Source: Sycobia sp. Sy_11
Taxonomy: Eukaryota > Arthropoda > Insecta > Hymenoptera > Epichrysomallidae
Direction of reading: 5' to 3'
Assembly: GCA_018907035.1 (NCBI GenBank)
Contig: JACCIC010000027.1
Span: 3,353,001 to 3,417,000, forward strand
DNA length: 64,000 nt
A program made the position numbers and the translations under genes. Below are positions 39,907 to 51,755 of the stretch, piece by piece (the stretch's first letter is position 1; every line of letters begins with the position of its first letter). Under the pieces are notes generated by a model. It ran no database searches, was not told where the DNA came from, and worked only from the letters and a program-made list of their open reading frames with translations.

Positions 39907-40902
39907 ATGTCTGAACAGCGTGTCACTAGAGGTCGGGCAGATAAGAGTAAATTCTGCCTAGACTATATCGACAACGTCGACCCTTTTTCGCCAACTAAAG
40001 AGATCCCGAGGGATGTAGAAATAAAGCCTCCACAGCGAGCGTTACAAGGAACGATCTATCTTTTGGAAGACTCTGTCCTAGAACCAACCGCGCAATCGGA
40101 AAAATCGGCCGATAATAAGCAAAAGGAGGAATCTAAAAACCCCGATATACATATATCAGACAATAACCGAGCCCACGTAACAATGCCTACGCAATCAGTC
40201 CCACTGAAGGACGTGCTTAAGGTGGTGCCTGTATTTGACGGGCGTAACATCACCCTGAGCGAGTTCTTCGAAGGCTGCCATGAAGCATTAGAAATCATAG
40301 ACGCGACCAATGAACCAAGTTTTGTAAGGTTGTTGCGGGCACGCGTGACAGGGGAGGCAAGGCAAGCGATTCGCGGACAGACATTCAACACTGTCGCAGC
40401 TGTAAAAGATTATCTGGAGATCATATACGCGCCTCCTCGAACCGTTCAGCAATTAATCGGCGAATTGGGAATGGAATTCCAACGAGATAATGAAATTGTA
40501 ATATCTTTTGCAAACCGCGTTAAAGATTTAGGCCGTCGACTCTTAGAGGCAGAGAGAGCCCATGTAGGCTCTGTAACGGAAGCGATGCGACGGGAAGCCG
40601 AAGCTACGTTGATCACTTGCTTTCGCAAAGGATTAAAGAAAGAAATAGATAGGAGTATCGGTGCAGCGGCCACCGATCTCAACGCTATTATAAATAAAGC
40701 CATACAAGAAGAAAGAGATCTCGACGAGTGTAACTTGCTAAGAGATCTGAGCCGTAAGCTTACAATTCGAGGTAAATAAGATAAGAAAAGGGCATATGCC
40801 TGCCAATTAGACCAACCTCCTACTGAGCAACGAAAGGTAACATGCGAGCGTTGCGGGCGATTCGGACATTAAGCTCGCAATTGTCCAACATACGGAGCAA
40901 AT
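39907..40902 (+). pseudogene. Gypsy gag (broken)
   Basis: The ATG at 39907 opens a 290-codon frame. Residues about 95-290 (from LKDVLKVVPVFDGRNITLSE through EFQRDNEIVISFANRVKDLG) match the retrotransposon Gag capsid-like domain. A stop at 40777 interrupts the frame. In the same phase a CCHC zinc knuckle follows (C-x2-C-x4-H-x4-C, 40843-40884), with another stop (40870) inside it. Gag packages the element RNA. The pol frame continues in the same phase, so Gag and Pol may have been one polyprotein in the parent. Confidence 0.85.
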
Positions 40903-43371
40903 AAGTCGCTCACGACTATAAACAACATTGATACAACCCACGAGATCTATCTAAAGGGAATTGACGGGTTATTGATGCCTACGCTCGGCGTCGCCCCGCT
41001 TAATATATTAGGTATAGAATCAAACGTAACTGTATTACCAAACAACAGCGCTATACCATATGATGCAATTTTAGGAACCGACTTTTTACGCAAGGCTAAA
41101 GCTGTTATTGATTTCGGAGAAATGATACTTATGATTAAAAATGAAAAAGCCAAATTAGATTTCCTGTCTGACGAGGATGTATTAACATATTATAACAGAG
41201 AACCCGAATCAGGAGCACCATGTGATACGGAATTTGAAAATTTGAAATCTCTAATGCGGTTCGATAATACTAATTTTCAAGAGTTTGACTGGAGTAACGG
41301 AGACTACAATAATCTTTTTTTAGCGTGCGAACTATGCAAGGACCTATCCAAATACTCTGACCGTCTAAATAATTTAATAAATCTCACGCAAATCGATAAG
41401 TTAGAGGAAAAAGAATACGAACAAGCGGCGAAATTGTTGAGAAATAACTCGGATCGGTTTTATCTCGAGGGTGACGAGCTTACTACAACTAACGTAGTGG
41501 CTCATAAGATCCCCACAACCGACGATACTCCAGTGAGTACGCGTCAATACAGATTGCCGCATGCTCTGAAAGATGAAGTGAACCGACAAGTGAATGAATT
41601 ACTGCAGAAAGGCGTAATCAGGCACTCTAGAAGTAGCTATTCATCAGCGCTTTGGGTCGTACCGAAAAAACAGTCGGCTGATAATAAACCACGCTGGCGT
41701 GTCGTAGTAGATTTCCGTCCTCTTAACGAGAAAACGGTAGCAATGGCCTACCCGCTTCCCAATATTGTCGAAATACTCGATACTGTTGGTGCTGCTAAAT
41801 ACTACACCGTCATGGATTGTGTCTCTGGATTCCATCAAATACCGATGAGTTCCGAGGACATGCATAAAACTGCTTTTTCTACTCCCGACGGGCATTTTGA
41901 GTTCGTGCGAATGTCCTTTGGTTTGAAGAATGCAGGCGTGGAATATTAGCGCGCGATGAATTTTACGCTCGAGGGCCTTATTGGCAAGGGCGTGTTCGTC
42001 TATATGGACGACATAGTAATCTATGCCAAGTCTTTAAAGGAACACGAAATATTATTCAATGAAGTCATGGAAAGATTACGCAAAGCAAACTGGAAGCTCG
42101 AACCGGGAAAAGGCAAAATTCTACAACGAAAAGTAGCATACTTAGAACACGTTCTTAGTGAGAATGTGTCCTAAAAAAAAAAACATATAAAGAACATTCG
42201 ACAATTTTTAGGCCTAGCTGGTTACTATCGTAGGTTTATTAAGGATTTCGCAAAAATTTCTAAACCGCTTACGAAACTCTTGCAAAGCAACGAACCATTT
42301 GTCTGGGGAGAGAACGTAGAAAATGCGTTTCTACACCTACAAAAGGCTTTATGCACAGCGCCTGTGCTGCGATTTCCCGATATGGATCAGCCATTTATAA
42401 TCACGACGGACGCGTCGGGTTATGCTATTGGTGGCATCGTATCACAAGGGAAACTCGGTAGAGATCAACCGATCGCCTATATGTCACGCGTTTTACGCGG
42501 ACCCGAGTTACGCTACGAGGTGTATGAGAAGGAAGCACTAGCTATGCTTCATTCGGTGCAGAATTTTATGCTGTACGTATTTGGACGTACGTTCACCCTT
42601 GTGACTGACCACCAGCCGCTCGTGTGGTTCAAAACAGCAGATTTGAATACACGAGTAATAAAATGGAGGTTCAAGCTATCAGAGTACGACTATAAGGTTG
42701 TTTACCATCCGGGGAAGACAAATGTGCACGCCGATGCATTGTCTCGTAATCCTGTCGAAAATGTAAACGCAGTCACTCGTGCGCAAAAGAAAAGGCTTCT
42801 TAATCTGGATAGACCATTTACAAATCCTGAAATTCCAGGTTCCCCCTTAACTAAACGTCATAGGTCCCCTAAAGAATCTCGAGAAGAGAACGGCTATATT
42901 AAGAAACCACATATTTCTAAGTTTTCAAAGAGATTCCAAGATTTTTCAAAGTTTGATAAGGAGAAAGCAAGTCATGCTAATTTTTCTAAGTTGGGAGCAG
43001 ATACCGCTAATTTGAAAGAGAAAATTTTAAGAAAAAACAGAAGGAAGCGAAGAAGATCGAAAGTCCAGAATAAAAAAATAAATAATAATGATAAGATGAA
43101 AGGTACAGAAGAAGCAATCGAAAGCCGTCCGCAACGACGTAAAACTACGAACCAAACCCAGAAATACAGTCCGGAAGCGCAAGGGACTAATAGAGTGACT
43201 GCTGCGGTTGACACTTCCATTTTTAAACAGGGGGAAAGAGAAACCCCAGATCCGCATCAGATAGGAACTAATAACGTTCGAACGCTTCGTAAACGCCAAG
43301 GACGATCAATTAAAGAAGCTCGAGATGATGGAAAGCCGAGCAATGTTATCGAGACAAATCGCGCATATTAA
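40903..43371 (+). pseudogene. Gypsy pol: protease remnant, RT, RNase H (broken)
   Basis: All parts share one phase. A protease remnant shows only the C-terminal IPYDAILGTDFL; the catalytic D-T/S-G motif is missing, apparently by deletion. RT follows with WRVVVDFRPLNEKTV, YYTVMDCVSGFHQIP, FVRMSFGLKNAG and the catalytic VYMDDIVIYA (near 42000). In-frame stops lie at 41947 and 42172. FLGLAGYYRRFIKDFAKISK starts the connection. RNase H has TTDASGYAIGGIVSQG, YEKEALAMLHSV and TDHQPLVWF. After HPGKTNVHADALSRNP, a long Lys/Arg/Ser-rich linker runs to a stop at 43371. Confidence 0.88.
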
Positions 43372-43403
43372 CGAAAAAGCAAAAGAATAAAAAACTTACT
43401 AAG

Positions 43404-44480
43404 TTGTATAAATCGAAAATTAATAAGCCAACATTCGTCCAAAAGAGCAAAACAACAGATATTTTACAGAAAGGTAGTCAGCCTACAAGCGAATCAGACA
43501 ATGAGTCATCCTACTCCCCGCAGCATAAATCGAAAATGATAAGTAGAAAATCTAAGGGCAAACTTACCTTACCATCCGAAAGTAATACGGATCAAAGCAG
43601 TAGCGACATAGATACCTCTAGTAGCGAAAGTTCGGTAATGGAACAAAGTAATTGTTCTAATTGTGGCAACGAAAGTAAAGGTGACGATACTAAAAATAGC
43701 AAAGCTGACGTTGAAGGAAAGAGTTTAAGAGAGAGCAAAAATAAAATTGTGGAAACCAAGGAAGCGATTCAATTTCGCAATGATCATACCCTATATTTTA
43801 TCAATAGCAAAGGCGAACCTTGCGACCTAGCAGCACGGAAACTTGCTGAGGCGAATAAAATTCCGGAACGTCAATACGTAGAAGAAGCTAAGATAAGCCC
43901 ATACAGACGAAGCAATCGTAAGTTCCTAATTGCTATGAGTATTAAGTGTGACCAACCCGAATCATTGTCAAAAATAAAAGAGAACATTCAGAATGCATGT
44001 AAAGAGTTAAAAACATTTAGCCTCGATAAAAATATCGAAGAATTCAGTATTGCTCACTCGCCAGACATTCAAGGATTAAAATGGCGCGAAGACATGAGTA
44101 TTTTTCAAAATGAATTTAAGGACACCAATATAGAAATAATAATTTGTAAAGGCACATTAAAATTTGTCCCGCCTGATCGTCGAGATGAAATTTTCTATGA
44201 ATACCATAACTCGCCGATTGGCGGCCACCGAGGTGTTTCTAAAACGTACAATCGTATTAGGCAAGAGTACTACTGGGATAACTTAAAGGCAGATGTGCAA
44301 AGACGCATTCAGCAATGTATAGATTGTCAACTAAAGAAACTCGTACGGGTAAAGGCAAGACAACCCATGGTTATTACGGACACAGCGGGTACTACATTCG
44401 AGAAAATAGCGCTCGATATAGTGGGCCCATTATCAAGAACGATACTCGGAAATGAGTATATCCTAACAATGCATCCATAA
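43404..44480 (+). pseudogene. Gypsy pol: long linker and truncated integrase
   Basis: After a frameshift between 43371 and 43404 the frame continues the Ser/Lys/Glu-rich linker for about 130 residues. A compact region follows (LYFINSKGEPCDLAARKLAE to IIICKGTLKFVPP) and then the integrase zinc-binding domain, with the His pair in YHNSPIGGHRGVSKTYNRIR and the Cys pair in QQCIDCQLKKL. ALDIVGPLS carries the first catalytic Asp of the integrase core. The frame then ends at 44480 after EYILTMHP. The other two catalytic residues and the C-terminal domain are missing, so it cannot integrate on its own. Confidence 0.85.
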
Positions 44481-44554
44481 ATATGTACATGCTACGGCTA
44501 GAGAGAGCAACGGGACGGGGAAGGCAGGCGCACGCAGTGCTTGCGTTCCTCGTC

Positions 44555-44557
<3 letters not shown>

Positions 44558-44603
<46 letters not shown>

Positions 44604-46814
44604 GAATACACATATATATAGATATACGCATTTACGTATCTACGTATATACGGGTGTGCGTGTAAATATTTACACAAGTGGTCATCCCCTTGTAGTTTCT
44701 CGCGCCGGGAATGTGCGCGGAGTTTGAGCGAGGAGGAGAGTAAAATAGAAATTGAGAGAAAGAAAGAAGAAAAGGGGCGAGCGTTTGGCAACGTCGCGAT
44801 AACTCTGCCTACGGAATATATATATATATATCTGCGTATAAGATACGGAAAAAGAATATTCTAAAATTTTTCTGTGCCTAGAAATTGGAAAAGTGCAGAC
44901 AGCGTCGAGTGACGAACTGCGCACGCCCCCCCCCCGCAATAAAAGCCAGATGCGGCCCAAACGAGGCTGCCTGGCTGCGGGCCCGCCGTAATGCGGCGTG
45001 AGCTGAAGTGCTTTCTCTCCTCCCCCCCTCACCGATCGTACTTCCCCCCGCGGAAACTCGGGACGAGTGGAAGGCGCGCTAATGCGACTTTTATGACCCC
45101 CTCCCCCTTTGTATACACTAACGAATCTTGGGACGAAATACCAGCGAGAACGACACTACGAAGAACACTAAGAATTTTAAAAGCAATTTATATAATGAAT
45201 TAATATTTGAAAATATAATACCTGCTTCGAGGTCTTATTTTCTAATTTTAAATAATTATAATTATTATCGCGAGAACTTACTTTTTGCGAACCGTAATTA
45301 TTATTATAATATTAATTATTATTATTGTTATTGTTATTATTAATGATTTAAACTTATTTATTATCATGAATGGTAACCTTATTTTGATAGTTTTAATTAT
45401 TAAAGCTGTACTACTAATTATATTTTGCGAACCACAGTTATTATTATAGTTTTTAATTATTATTATTATTATTATTATTAACAAAGTTAGTTATTATCGT
45501 GGGCGTTATCTTATTTTTAATCATTATTATAGTAAGGTTGATTATTATTATCAGTGTTTATCTTATTATTTTAATTATTATTATTGTTATTACGTTAATT
45601 ACTACTAATTATATTTTGCGAACCACAGTTATTATTATAGTTTTTAATTATTATTATTATTATTAACAATGTTAGTTATGATCGTGAGCGTTATCTTATT
45701 TTTAATCATTATTATAGTAAGGTTGATTATTATTATCAGTGTCTACCTTATTATTTTAATTATTATTATTGTTATTACGTTAATTACTATTAATCATGTT
45801 TATCTTACTTGTCAATCATTTTTTGGATATTATTACCAAGATCATTATTATTAAGATTTTTACCATCACTATCAGTAGTTATTATTACAATTATTATTTT
45901 TAGTATTAATATTCATGTTTTTAACGCGTATTCACCACTATAAAACGTAATAGTTCATAAGAGTATGTTATTTTATATTAGCATTATAGGTAATCAATAA
46001 TTATTATTTTAATAATTATATTTTTATCAAATATTGAATAAGTTAGTTATAATTCACGATGACGCCTAGGTTCGCTCCACGTAGTTATACGAAAAGTCTT
46101 TGTCGAGCAAAAGAGAAAGTAACAATCATAATAATATTTGTACGAGATGAAGGGAAGTATAATATTCCTATAATAAAAAAACGTCTCTTCATCTCTCCCA
46201 CCACCATGTATTTTATCAGCGGAGAAAATTTCGGCGGCGTCGCGCCCCGACTATAAATACGGGCCCGCTGGACCGCGAAAAGCAGACTGCCGGTCGCGTT
46301 TGCGTAGTGTATAAGTTATTTCTTGTATTGTCGTCGTACTATATAAAATTATAAAATAAAAAGTAAGGACTATATATATATTTTTCGAGTTCTTTTTACC
46401 TTTGTATTCCGCGATACGCGCGCTTATTTTTAGGGCGGGAGACACGAGCCTAGGAGACAGAAAGCTGTCGCTGGACCCGTAGACTCCGCTAAAGATAAGC
46501 GCGACGACCCGAAGTAATAGCGGGAGGCCGAACGCGTGCCGCTGCTATGCTTGGGGGATATTGGAGCCGTCGCCGCTCCAAGTCCGACACGCTGGGGTGA
46601 GAGGCGCCCGGGAGTGGCCTCAACCAGCGTCGAAACCGCACCGCGTCGCGCCGCGCCCTCGCGAAATAAGTGTATCCGCGATCTGCCCCGTGTGTCTCCG
46701 GCTTCAACACGCGAAAGCGTTGGCCGAAAAACAAGGGGGCATTTGCCGGTAAATAACGGCTTAAAATCGCCGTTAAGATTTCCCGGGTGGCACCCACTTC
46801 GGTTGGACGTCACA
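44558..46814 (+). repeat. Gypsy 3' LTR (start missing)
   Basis: It matches the 5' LTR from the TA tract (44558-44602) to the end GTCACA at 46814, with only a few base differences seen. The TA run is longer than in the 5' LTR. The first bases of the LTR and the polypurine tract are absent, because the integrase break at 44480 is followed by 77 bases not found in the 5' LTR (44481-44557) and then directly by the TA tract. The TATA box is at 46252-46259. CTAT at 46815-46818 is the target copy. Confidence 0.88.
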
Positions 46815-46818
46815 CTAT

Positions 46819-47100
46819 TTTTATCAGAAGCGCGTCTTTTTTAGGCGTAAAAGTACTTACTAATAGGAGCGGTGGCATATGGCACTCCCAAACTATAATA
46901 TAACTCGTAATTTTAATATTGATTATATCAAACTATAGAATAATCGTTCGGGACGTTTGTAAACACGTCTTACCGTTCCAAGGATTCGAACGACAATCAC
47001 AATTAGTTTTATTGTTGGCTATTGAAACTAAATATAAGAAAGAAATTCTTAATAATATTCATATTTTAAAAAATTGACATATGTGAACTTGATGTTCATT
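46819..47100. other. Slik intron 1 after the Gypsy element
   Basis: No feature is recognised. Confidence 0.45.
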
Positions 47101-47185
47101 TGACGAATTAAAAGTTTAGTGCCTGTTGGCGAGTTCAAGCGGTTCGAAATGTTGGACGAGCCAGATATGAGGTCAGACAATTAAG
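47101..47185 (+). mobile_element. PLE 3' fragment with decayed hammerhead segment
   Basis: TTTAGTGCCTGTTGGCGAG, then GGTTCGAAATGTTGGAC (47113-47158), aligns with the hammerhead-like segment at 3620-3667. GAAATGTTGGAC is kept but CTGATGA has become CTGTTGG. It therefore looks like a dead copy of the same PLE 3' region. Confidence 0.6.
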
Positions 47186-47329
47186 TAATACGACCGATTT
47201 TATTTTTCGGCCTGTGGTAACACTGCGAACTTGTGACTCCGCCACCGTAATAGTAGATTTCTCTCGATTGGGACTACGATCATTTATCCGCCAGCTGTTT
47301 AGCGTTTTATAACAATGCGCGAGTAGTGC

Positions 47330-48510
47330 ATGCCATGAAAATAGAATACAGCGAGTTTTTTTTTTATGATATTTAACGTCGCTCTATTTATGCTTCCATA
47401 TATCGGTGTTAATCAGCGATGCAGGTCTACGATGTGTTTGTAAACAAAGCACATGTAAATTATTACAGCGGCGCTTGTGTCAATCGGCCGAGACCGGGAT
47501 TTGAACTCGGAATACAGCGATTTAGAGCAATAGTACGCGATAAAGTTTTGCGCGAAACTCGGCGAAACCGCTACAGAAACTTATGAAAAAGTGCTGAAAG
47601 TGTATTGTAGTGATTTCCTGAGTCGTAGTCAAGTGCTTCAGTGGCATGCTGATTTTAAAAAGGCCGTGAGAGCGTCAATGACGAGGCGCGGAGCAAAAGG
47701 CCAATTCAAGTGCAAACCGACGCAAATGTGCAGTGCGTTTGTCTCATTCTCTTACAATCCCTTGTTCGTCAAGACCGATGGCTAACCATTCGAATGTTGG
47801 CTGTCGAGTTAAATGTTAACCGGGAAACAGTTAGAAATATTTTAACCTAAGATTTCGCCATAAAAAAGCTATGCACGAAGATGGTACCGAAGAACCTTTC
47901 AGGTCAGCAAAAAGTACACCGAATGAACATAGCTCAAGATTGTCTCGAACAGGTTGAAGTGATCCTGCTCTTCTCAATTGAGTTATTACTGGTGATGAAA
48001 GTTGATTCTTTCAATATGACCCCGAAACTAAACGACAAAGTCAACAGTGGCTGTCCTCTGAAGCACCAAGGCCAAAGAAGGCGAGAATGAGCAAGACCAA
48101 AGTGACAACCATGTCTATTTGCTTCTTCGACAACATAAGGGTGGTTCACAGAGATTTTGTACCACCTGGACAAACCGTAAATCAAGTATTCTACCGCAAT
48201 GTGCTCGAAAAATTACGCAGAAGGGTGCTCAGACTGCATCTGCAGATCGCGAAGACTTGGGTTCTGCATCACGACAATCCTCCCTGTCACAGTGCGTTCA
48301 GTGTCTCTCAGTTTTTGGCTCCTAAAGACATCATAACGTCACAGTTTCCCTATTCATCGGACATGTCACTCTGCGACTTTGTCCTATTCAGCCATTTGAA
48401 AAATTCGTCAGAGGTCGACATTTTGACTCCGTTGAAGACATCCAAGAATCTGTGACGAGCGTATTCGGAGAGGTCGCACAAGAAGTGTTCCAGAATTGTT
48501 ACGAAAACTA
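47330..48510 (+). pseudogene. Mariner-like transposase (broken)
   Basis: The N-terminal start (ATGAAAATAGAATACAGC near 47336) is separated from the rest by the SINE. Then come KFCAKLGETATETYEKVLKV and FLSRSQVLQWHADFKK (helix-turn-helix region), a MVPKNLSGQQKVHR segment at 47881, and KTKVTTMSICFFDNIRVVHR followed by FVPPGQTVNQVFYRNVLEKL at 48090-48215. The second catalytic block is WVLHHDNPPCHSAFSVSQFL and the third YSSDMSLCDFVLFSHLK. GSVEDIQESVTSVF-like C-terminal sequence follows in another frame. Many stops and shifts are present. It is a different lineage from the other mariners here. Confidence 0.8.
47355..47509 (-). mobile_element. tRNA-derived SINE with 11-bp target duplication
   Basis: GAATACAGCGA is duplicated at 47344-47354 and 47510-47520. 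Between them lies a minus-strand SINE: it starts inside the B box (CCGAGTTCAAATCCCGG), runs through CACAAGCGCCGCTGTAATAA and TGTTTACAAACACATCGTAG to GCGACGTTAAATATC, and ends in an A-rich tail (T run at 47355-47365). It is 5'-truncated, without the A box. The target duplication and A tail show LINE-type retrotransposition. Confidence 0.88.
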
Positions 48511-48553
48511 TATAATAATATTATTGTATAAAACTTATAAGACCGGTTAAATT

Positions 48554-48951
48554 TTTTTGTTTAATTTACAACAGTTGACATAAGTACAAAATTAATTTTA
48601 CAGACCTATTTCTTTTTAAACTGTAATATATTTTTATGGATATTTTTGTATTTTGAGTCAGATAATGTAAATAACTTTTTTTCCAGTTTTTAAATTGCAA
48701 GAAGTGAAAAAAATAAAAAAAGATCTTTTTTTATTCTATAATTTCAAATCAAATGTTTTTAGAGATAAATTTTATAGAGAAAACCATATGTTGGTCATCT
48801 TAAATTCTGCGATATATAGGCATATGAAAATTATTTATAAATGAATTTTTGTATATTGTTATTGTTGAATATCATTATTTCGAGCTATGATTTAGTGCGA
48901 AATACTGAAGCTGAAATATATTTTTAAATTACATTCATTCTATTTTTACAG
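48554..48951. other. End of Slik intron 1
   Basis: AT-rich intron sequence ending in a pyrimidine-rich ATTCTATTTTTACAG acceptor. Nothing else is recognised. Confidence 0.6.
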
Positions 48952-49116
48952 GCACAACATAAGCAAACGCATCAGCTGGCTGCTGCGAAAATGTGTGCTC
49001 TAGAAGGAGAAGATGACTTGAGCGATTTCATGATCGAAATTGATATTCTTTCCGAATGCAAACATTTTAATGTAGTTGAACTTCATGAAGCATATTTTAT
49101 AGACGGTAAATTGTGG
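48952..49116 (+). CDS. Slik: Slik kinase, exon 2 (residues 54-108)
   Basis: The exon follows a TTTTTACAG acceptor and ends before GTGAGT, 165 bases, phase 0 on both sides. It encodes AQHKQTHQLAAAKMCALEGE..., with the ATP-binding Lys66 of the VAIK-equivalent AAAK motif and the alpha-C helix Glu82 in SDFMIEIDIL, which form the salt bridge of an active kinase. HFNVVELHEAYFIDGKLW continues to strand beta 5. Sequence and phase fit exon 1 and exon 3, so splicing across 15.2 kb is the natural reading. Confidence 0.93.
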
Positions 49117-49616
49117 GTGAGTAATATCAATTACAGTATCTACACTTTTAAAATTTAAGCATGATAAAGAAGGAAAACCAATTTTAAAAATTTTCTGTTT
49201 TCTTTTTAAAATGAAATTCAAACTTACTACATAATTTAAGAAAATATATTTTTATAACGAATTCGGAGTGGTATGATGAACATGATTTTGTAAAATCAAT
49301 TATACAACTGTCGCAAGATAAACAAAATAAGTCTATAACGTCGAACATACGTATACATACGATATTTAATACATGTATATACTTCGAAAGTTTTTCGTGA
49401 TTCATATACATGTTTTTCTTTTTAACATTAGGAGTACAAGAAATAAATGATGACTGATATCATATGCATTATAATATAATGATTCAGATAATGATATGAT
49501 ATTTGTTATTTTTTATAAGAAATATCACTTTTGAAGACAGATTTACATCATTAATAGTCTATTTTCAAGACAATCGAATTCATTGCATAAGAATAGTATT
49601 AAATTATAATTTATTG

Positions 49617-49658
<42 letters not shown>

Positions 49659-51466
49659 ATATTACTTCTGTAACTTTTTTGCAAAGATGTAGATATTTAG
49701 AATTCGAGCAGGCTGAAAAATACCGATGCTTTAAAACATCTGAAGAAGTTATTGAGATATTAGATTATATTGGAGTATTATGATATTATATAATGATATA
49801 TCTGTATTATATACTAACATGATATTATATAATAGTATAGTATTTAATTGTTTACAATTTGTTAAAAATTCTTGAAAAATAACTATCTGTAGAAGCCTGG
49901 GATATATTAACACAAATCTGATTTTTATACAGAATTCATCTTAAGTTCAAAAAAAATTCATGCTTCGGAACTTGGTTAGTTATTTGTCGAGTTTAGAAGA
50001 TTTTGATCTTGTTACGCCGGTAGCATCATTCTGAGAGCTATTCAGTAGACATAAAAAGGAAGTACTTTGTTAAATCTTCAGAAATATTTTCTCATTTATC
50101 TAAGTATCGGTACATTTAAGACTACGGTTTTTAACAATTCGAATTATCAAGCTGCTTAAAGATAATATTCCCTATTTTAAAAATTTTCATGATGAAATTT
50201 CTGATATTTCTTTGAACCGGTCTTACTAGTATCTATTTCGAATTTTCTCATTAAAATGTACACAAAAGAAGAAAAGGATATTAATCCGGAAAATAGTATT
50301 TTCAGTATAAAGTAGGAGGTGACACGGGCCACAAGGGCTACGATAACCAAGTAGCAGAAACAATGGGAAAGGGATCTATGCGGCCGATGAAGGGCTCACC
50401 TGTTAATCTAATAAAGTTATGGTTCGAAAGGTTTCGTGGAGAGGTTACTACTACTTTACGTAGTTTTCGTCACATAGGGTTCAGCCTAAGCTCAATATTG
50501 CATTCCTATAGACAACAAAACTTATGTTATTGAAGTTCTAGTCGTTTCTTGGATTTATTTATTGATGGCTTCAAAAGATATGTCGATTTTTCACTGCGGA
50601 ATTCATATACTGTTTCTAGTTATGGAAAATACTTTGATTGAAATATGTCTATTGCTTATATTTAAAATGAAATTTTTACTTTGTAATAAAAACCGCGAGA
50701 ACTTTGTTCGATTGTATGCAGCCTATATTCTCAGCTGCAATAAGACGAATGTTTGACCCAGATGATTCTTTTCAATACGATAGTGACCAGATTACTCTTT
50801 TTAATTACGGCTTAATTATTTAAGAATCTTCTGCACCCTCCCCCCGTAGCACAACATTTAGAGAAGGCTCGACGTATGACATATACTTCCTTCCATTTAT
50901 AGCGAAGAGTTCATTAAATGCAGGTTCTGAATACGCTCCTCAGTCAGATGCACGATTTCTGTCTTGGCCACCGCCAGTTCTAACCAATTATAATTCATCC
51001 ATATCTGTGTGAAAAATAGATGAGAACGAATATGTATGTAATGACCATATTCGCAATGATGGAAACGCAGATTTGACTGTAATATAAGTTAAATTAGATT
51101 TCGATATAAAGTAAACTAAATGGAGAGAAGGACTTACATAAAAGATGGTTAATATTCATTTATCTAATGCTGCAATTCATAAAAAAGGACACACAGAGGT
51201 TTATATGCTATTATTTTAAATTTCTTAATAATATGAGGCGGTCTATGCTCTAGTATTAATTATTTTAGACTTTTAATGAAATCGTTACTATTTAGTTAAC
51301 TGGATATTTTCTCATTCTATCGTTTAAAAATATATAATTTCATATCATAGTGATATTATCTATAATGTAATTTAACCTAGCTCTAGGTCTTGTGCATTAA
51401 AAACAAATCTATCTTGTACTCTCTATCTCTTTTCTTTTTATCTCTTTCGATCAAAACAAAAGGCAT
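49117..51466. other. Slik intron 2
   Basis: AT-rich sequence with a TA run at about 49620-49653. The piece 50300-50480 is more GC-balanced (GGAGGTGACACGGGCCAC near 50317), but I could not identify it. No gene is supported. Confidence 0.5.
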
Positions 51467-51488
51467 ACACACACGCGCGCGCGCGCGC

Positions 51489-51521
<33 letters not shown>
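51467..51521. repeat. (CA)n-(CG)n-(GT)n tract just before exon 3
   Basis: CACACAC, then a CG run, then CAGG and a GT run of about 30 bases. The CA part and GT part are complementary, so a hairpin can form. The tract ends about 36 bases before the exon 3 acceptor, over the likely branch point zone. Confidence 0.9.
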
Positions 51522-51524
<3 letters not shown>

Positions 51525-51556
51525 ATATATACGTGTGCGTATAACCTTCTCAACAG

Positions 51557-51755
51557 ATGCTGATAGAGTATTGTGATGGCGGTGCTGTGGATTCAATTAT
51601 GATTGAATTGGAGAAATCGCTTACAGAACTTCAAATAGCTTACATCTGTCAACATATGAACAAGGGTCTTGCATTTTTGCATAAATCTAAAGTTATTCAC
51701 AGAGACCTAAAAGCTGGAAATGTTTTGCTGACAATGGCTGGTGGTGTAAAAATAG
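51557..51755 (+). CDS. Slik: Slik kinase, exon 3 (residues 109-175)
   Basis: The acceptor CTTCTCAACAG precedes ATGCTGATAGAG, and the donor GTGAGT starts at 51756. The exon has 199 bases and ends with one base of the next codon (phase 1). It encodes the hinge MLIEYCDGGAVDSIM and the catalytic loop VIHRDLKAGNVLL, with catalytic Asp158, Lys160 and Asn163, then TMAGGVKI leading to DFG. All active-site residues are present. The EYCDGGAVDS signature is typical of SLK/STK10 kinases. Confidence 0.94.

Larger units (their letters stand above)
35251..46814 (+). mobile_element. Gypsy-type LTR retrotransposon, 11.6 kb, in Slik intron 1
   Basis: Two LTRs of about 2.25 kb frame a gag-pol region, with CTAT duplicated at both edges (35247-35250 and 46815-46818). 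The order PR-fragment, RT, RNase H, integrase defines the Gypsy (Ty3) class. The primer site is tRNA-Pro-like. The element lies in the same orientation as Slik. The LTRs are nearly identical, indicating recent insertion, yet gag-pol has stops, lacks the protease active site and loses the integrase C-terminus, so this copy depends on others. No env was found. An unusually long leader (37531-39906) carries extra ORFs. Confidence 0.92.
47186..48553 (+). mobile_element. Mariner-like transposon relic with nested SINE
   Basis: Possible inverted ends are AAGTAATACGACCGATTTTA (near 47186) and the complement of CTTATAAGACCGGTTAAA (near 48532-48550). Inside is a broken mariner-type transposase, interrupted at its start by a SINE. 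Edges are approximate. Confidence 0.65.

Noticed and set aside
40777..42174. Possible stop-codon reassignment to glutamine in the Gypsy pol
   Set aside because: Several in-frame stops look like C-to-T changes, but stops of other kinds, a frameshift and a missing protease active site are also present, and the host exons use normal codons. Simple decay explains it.
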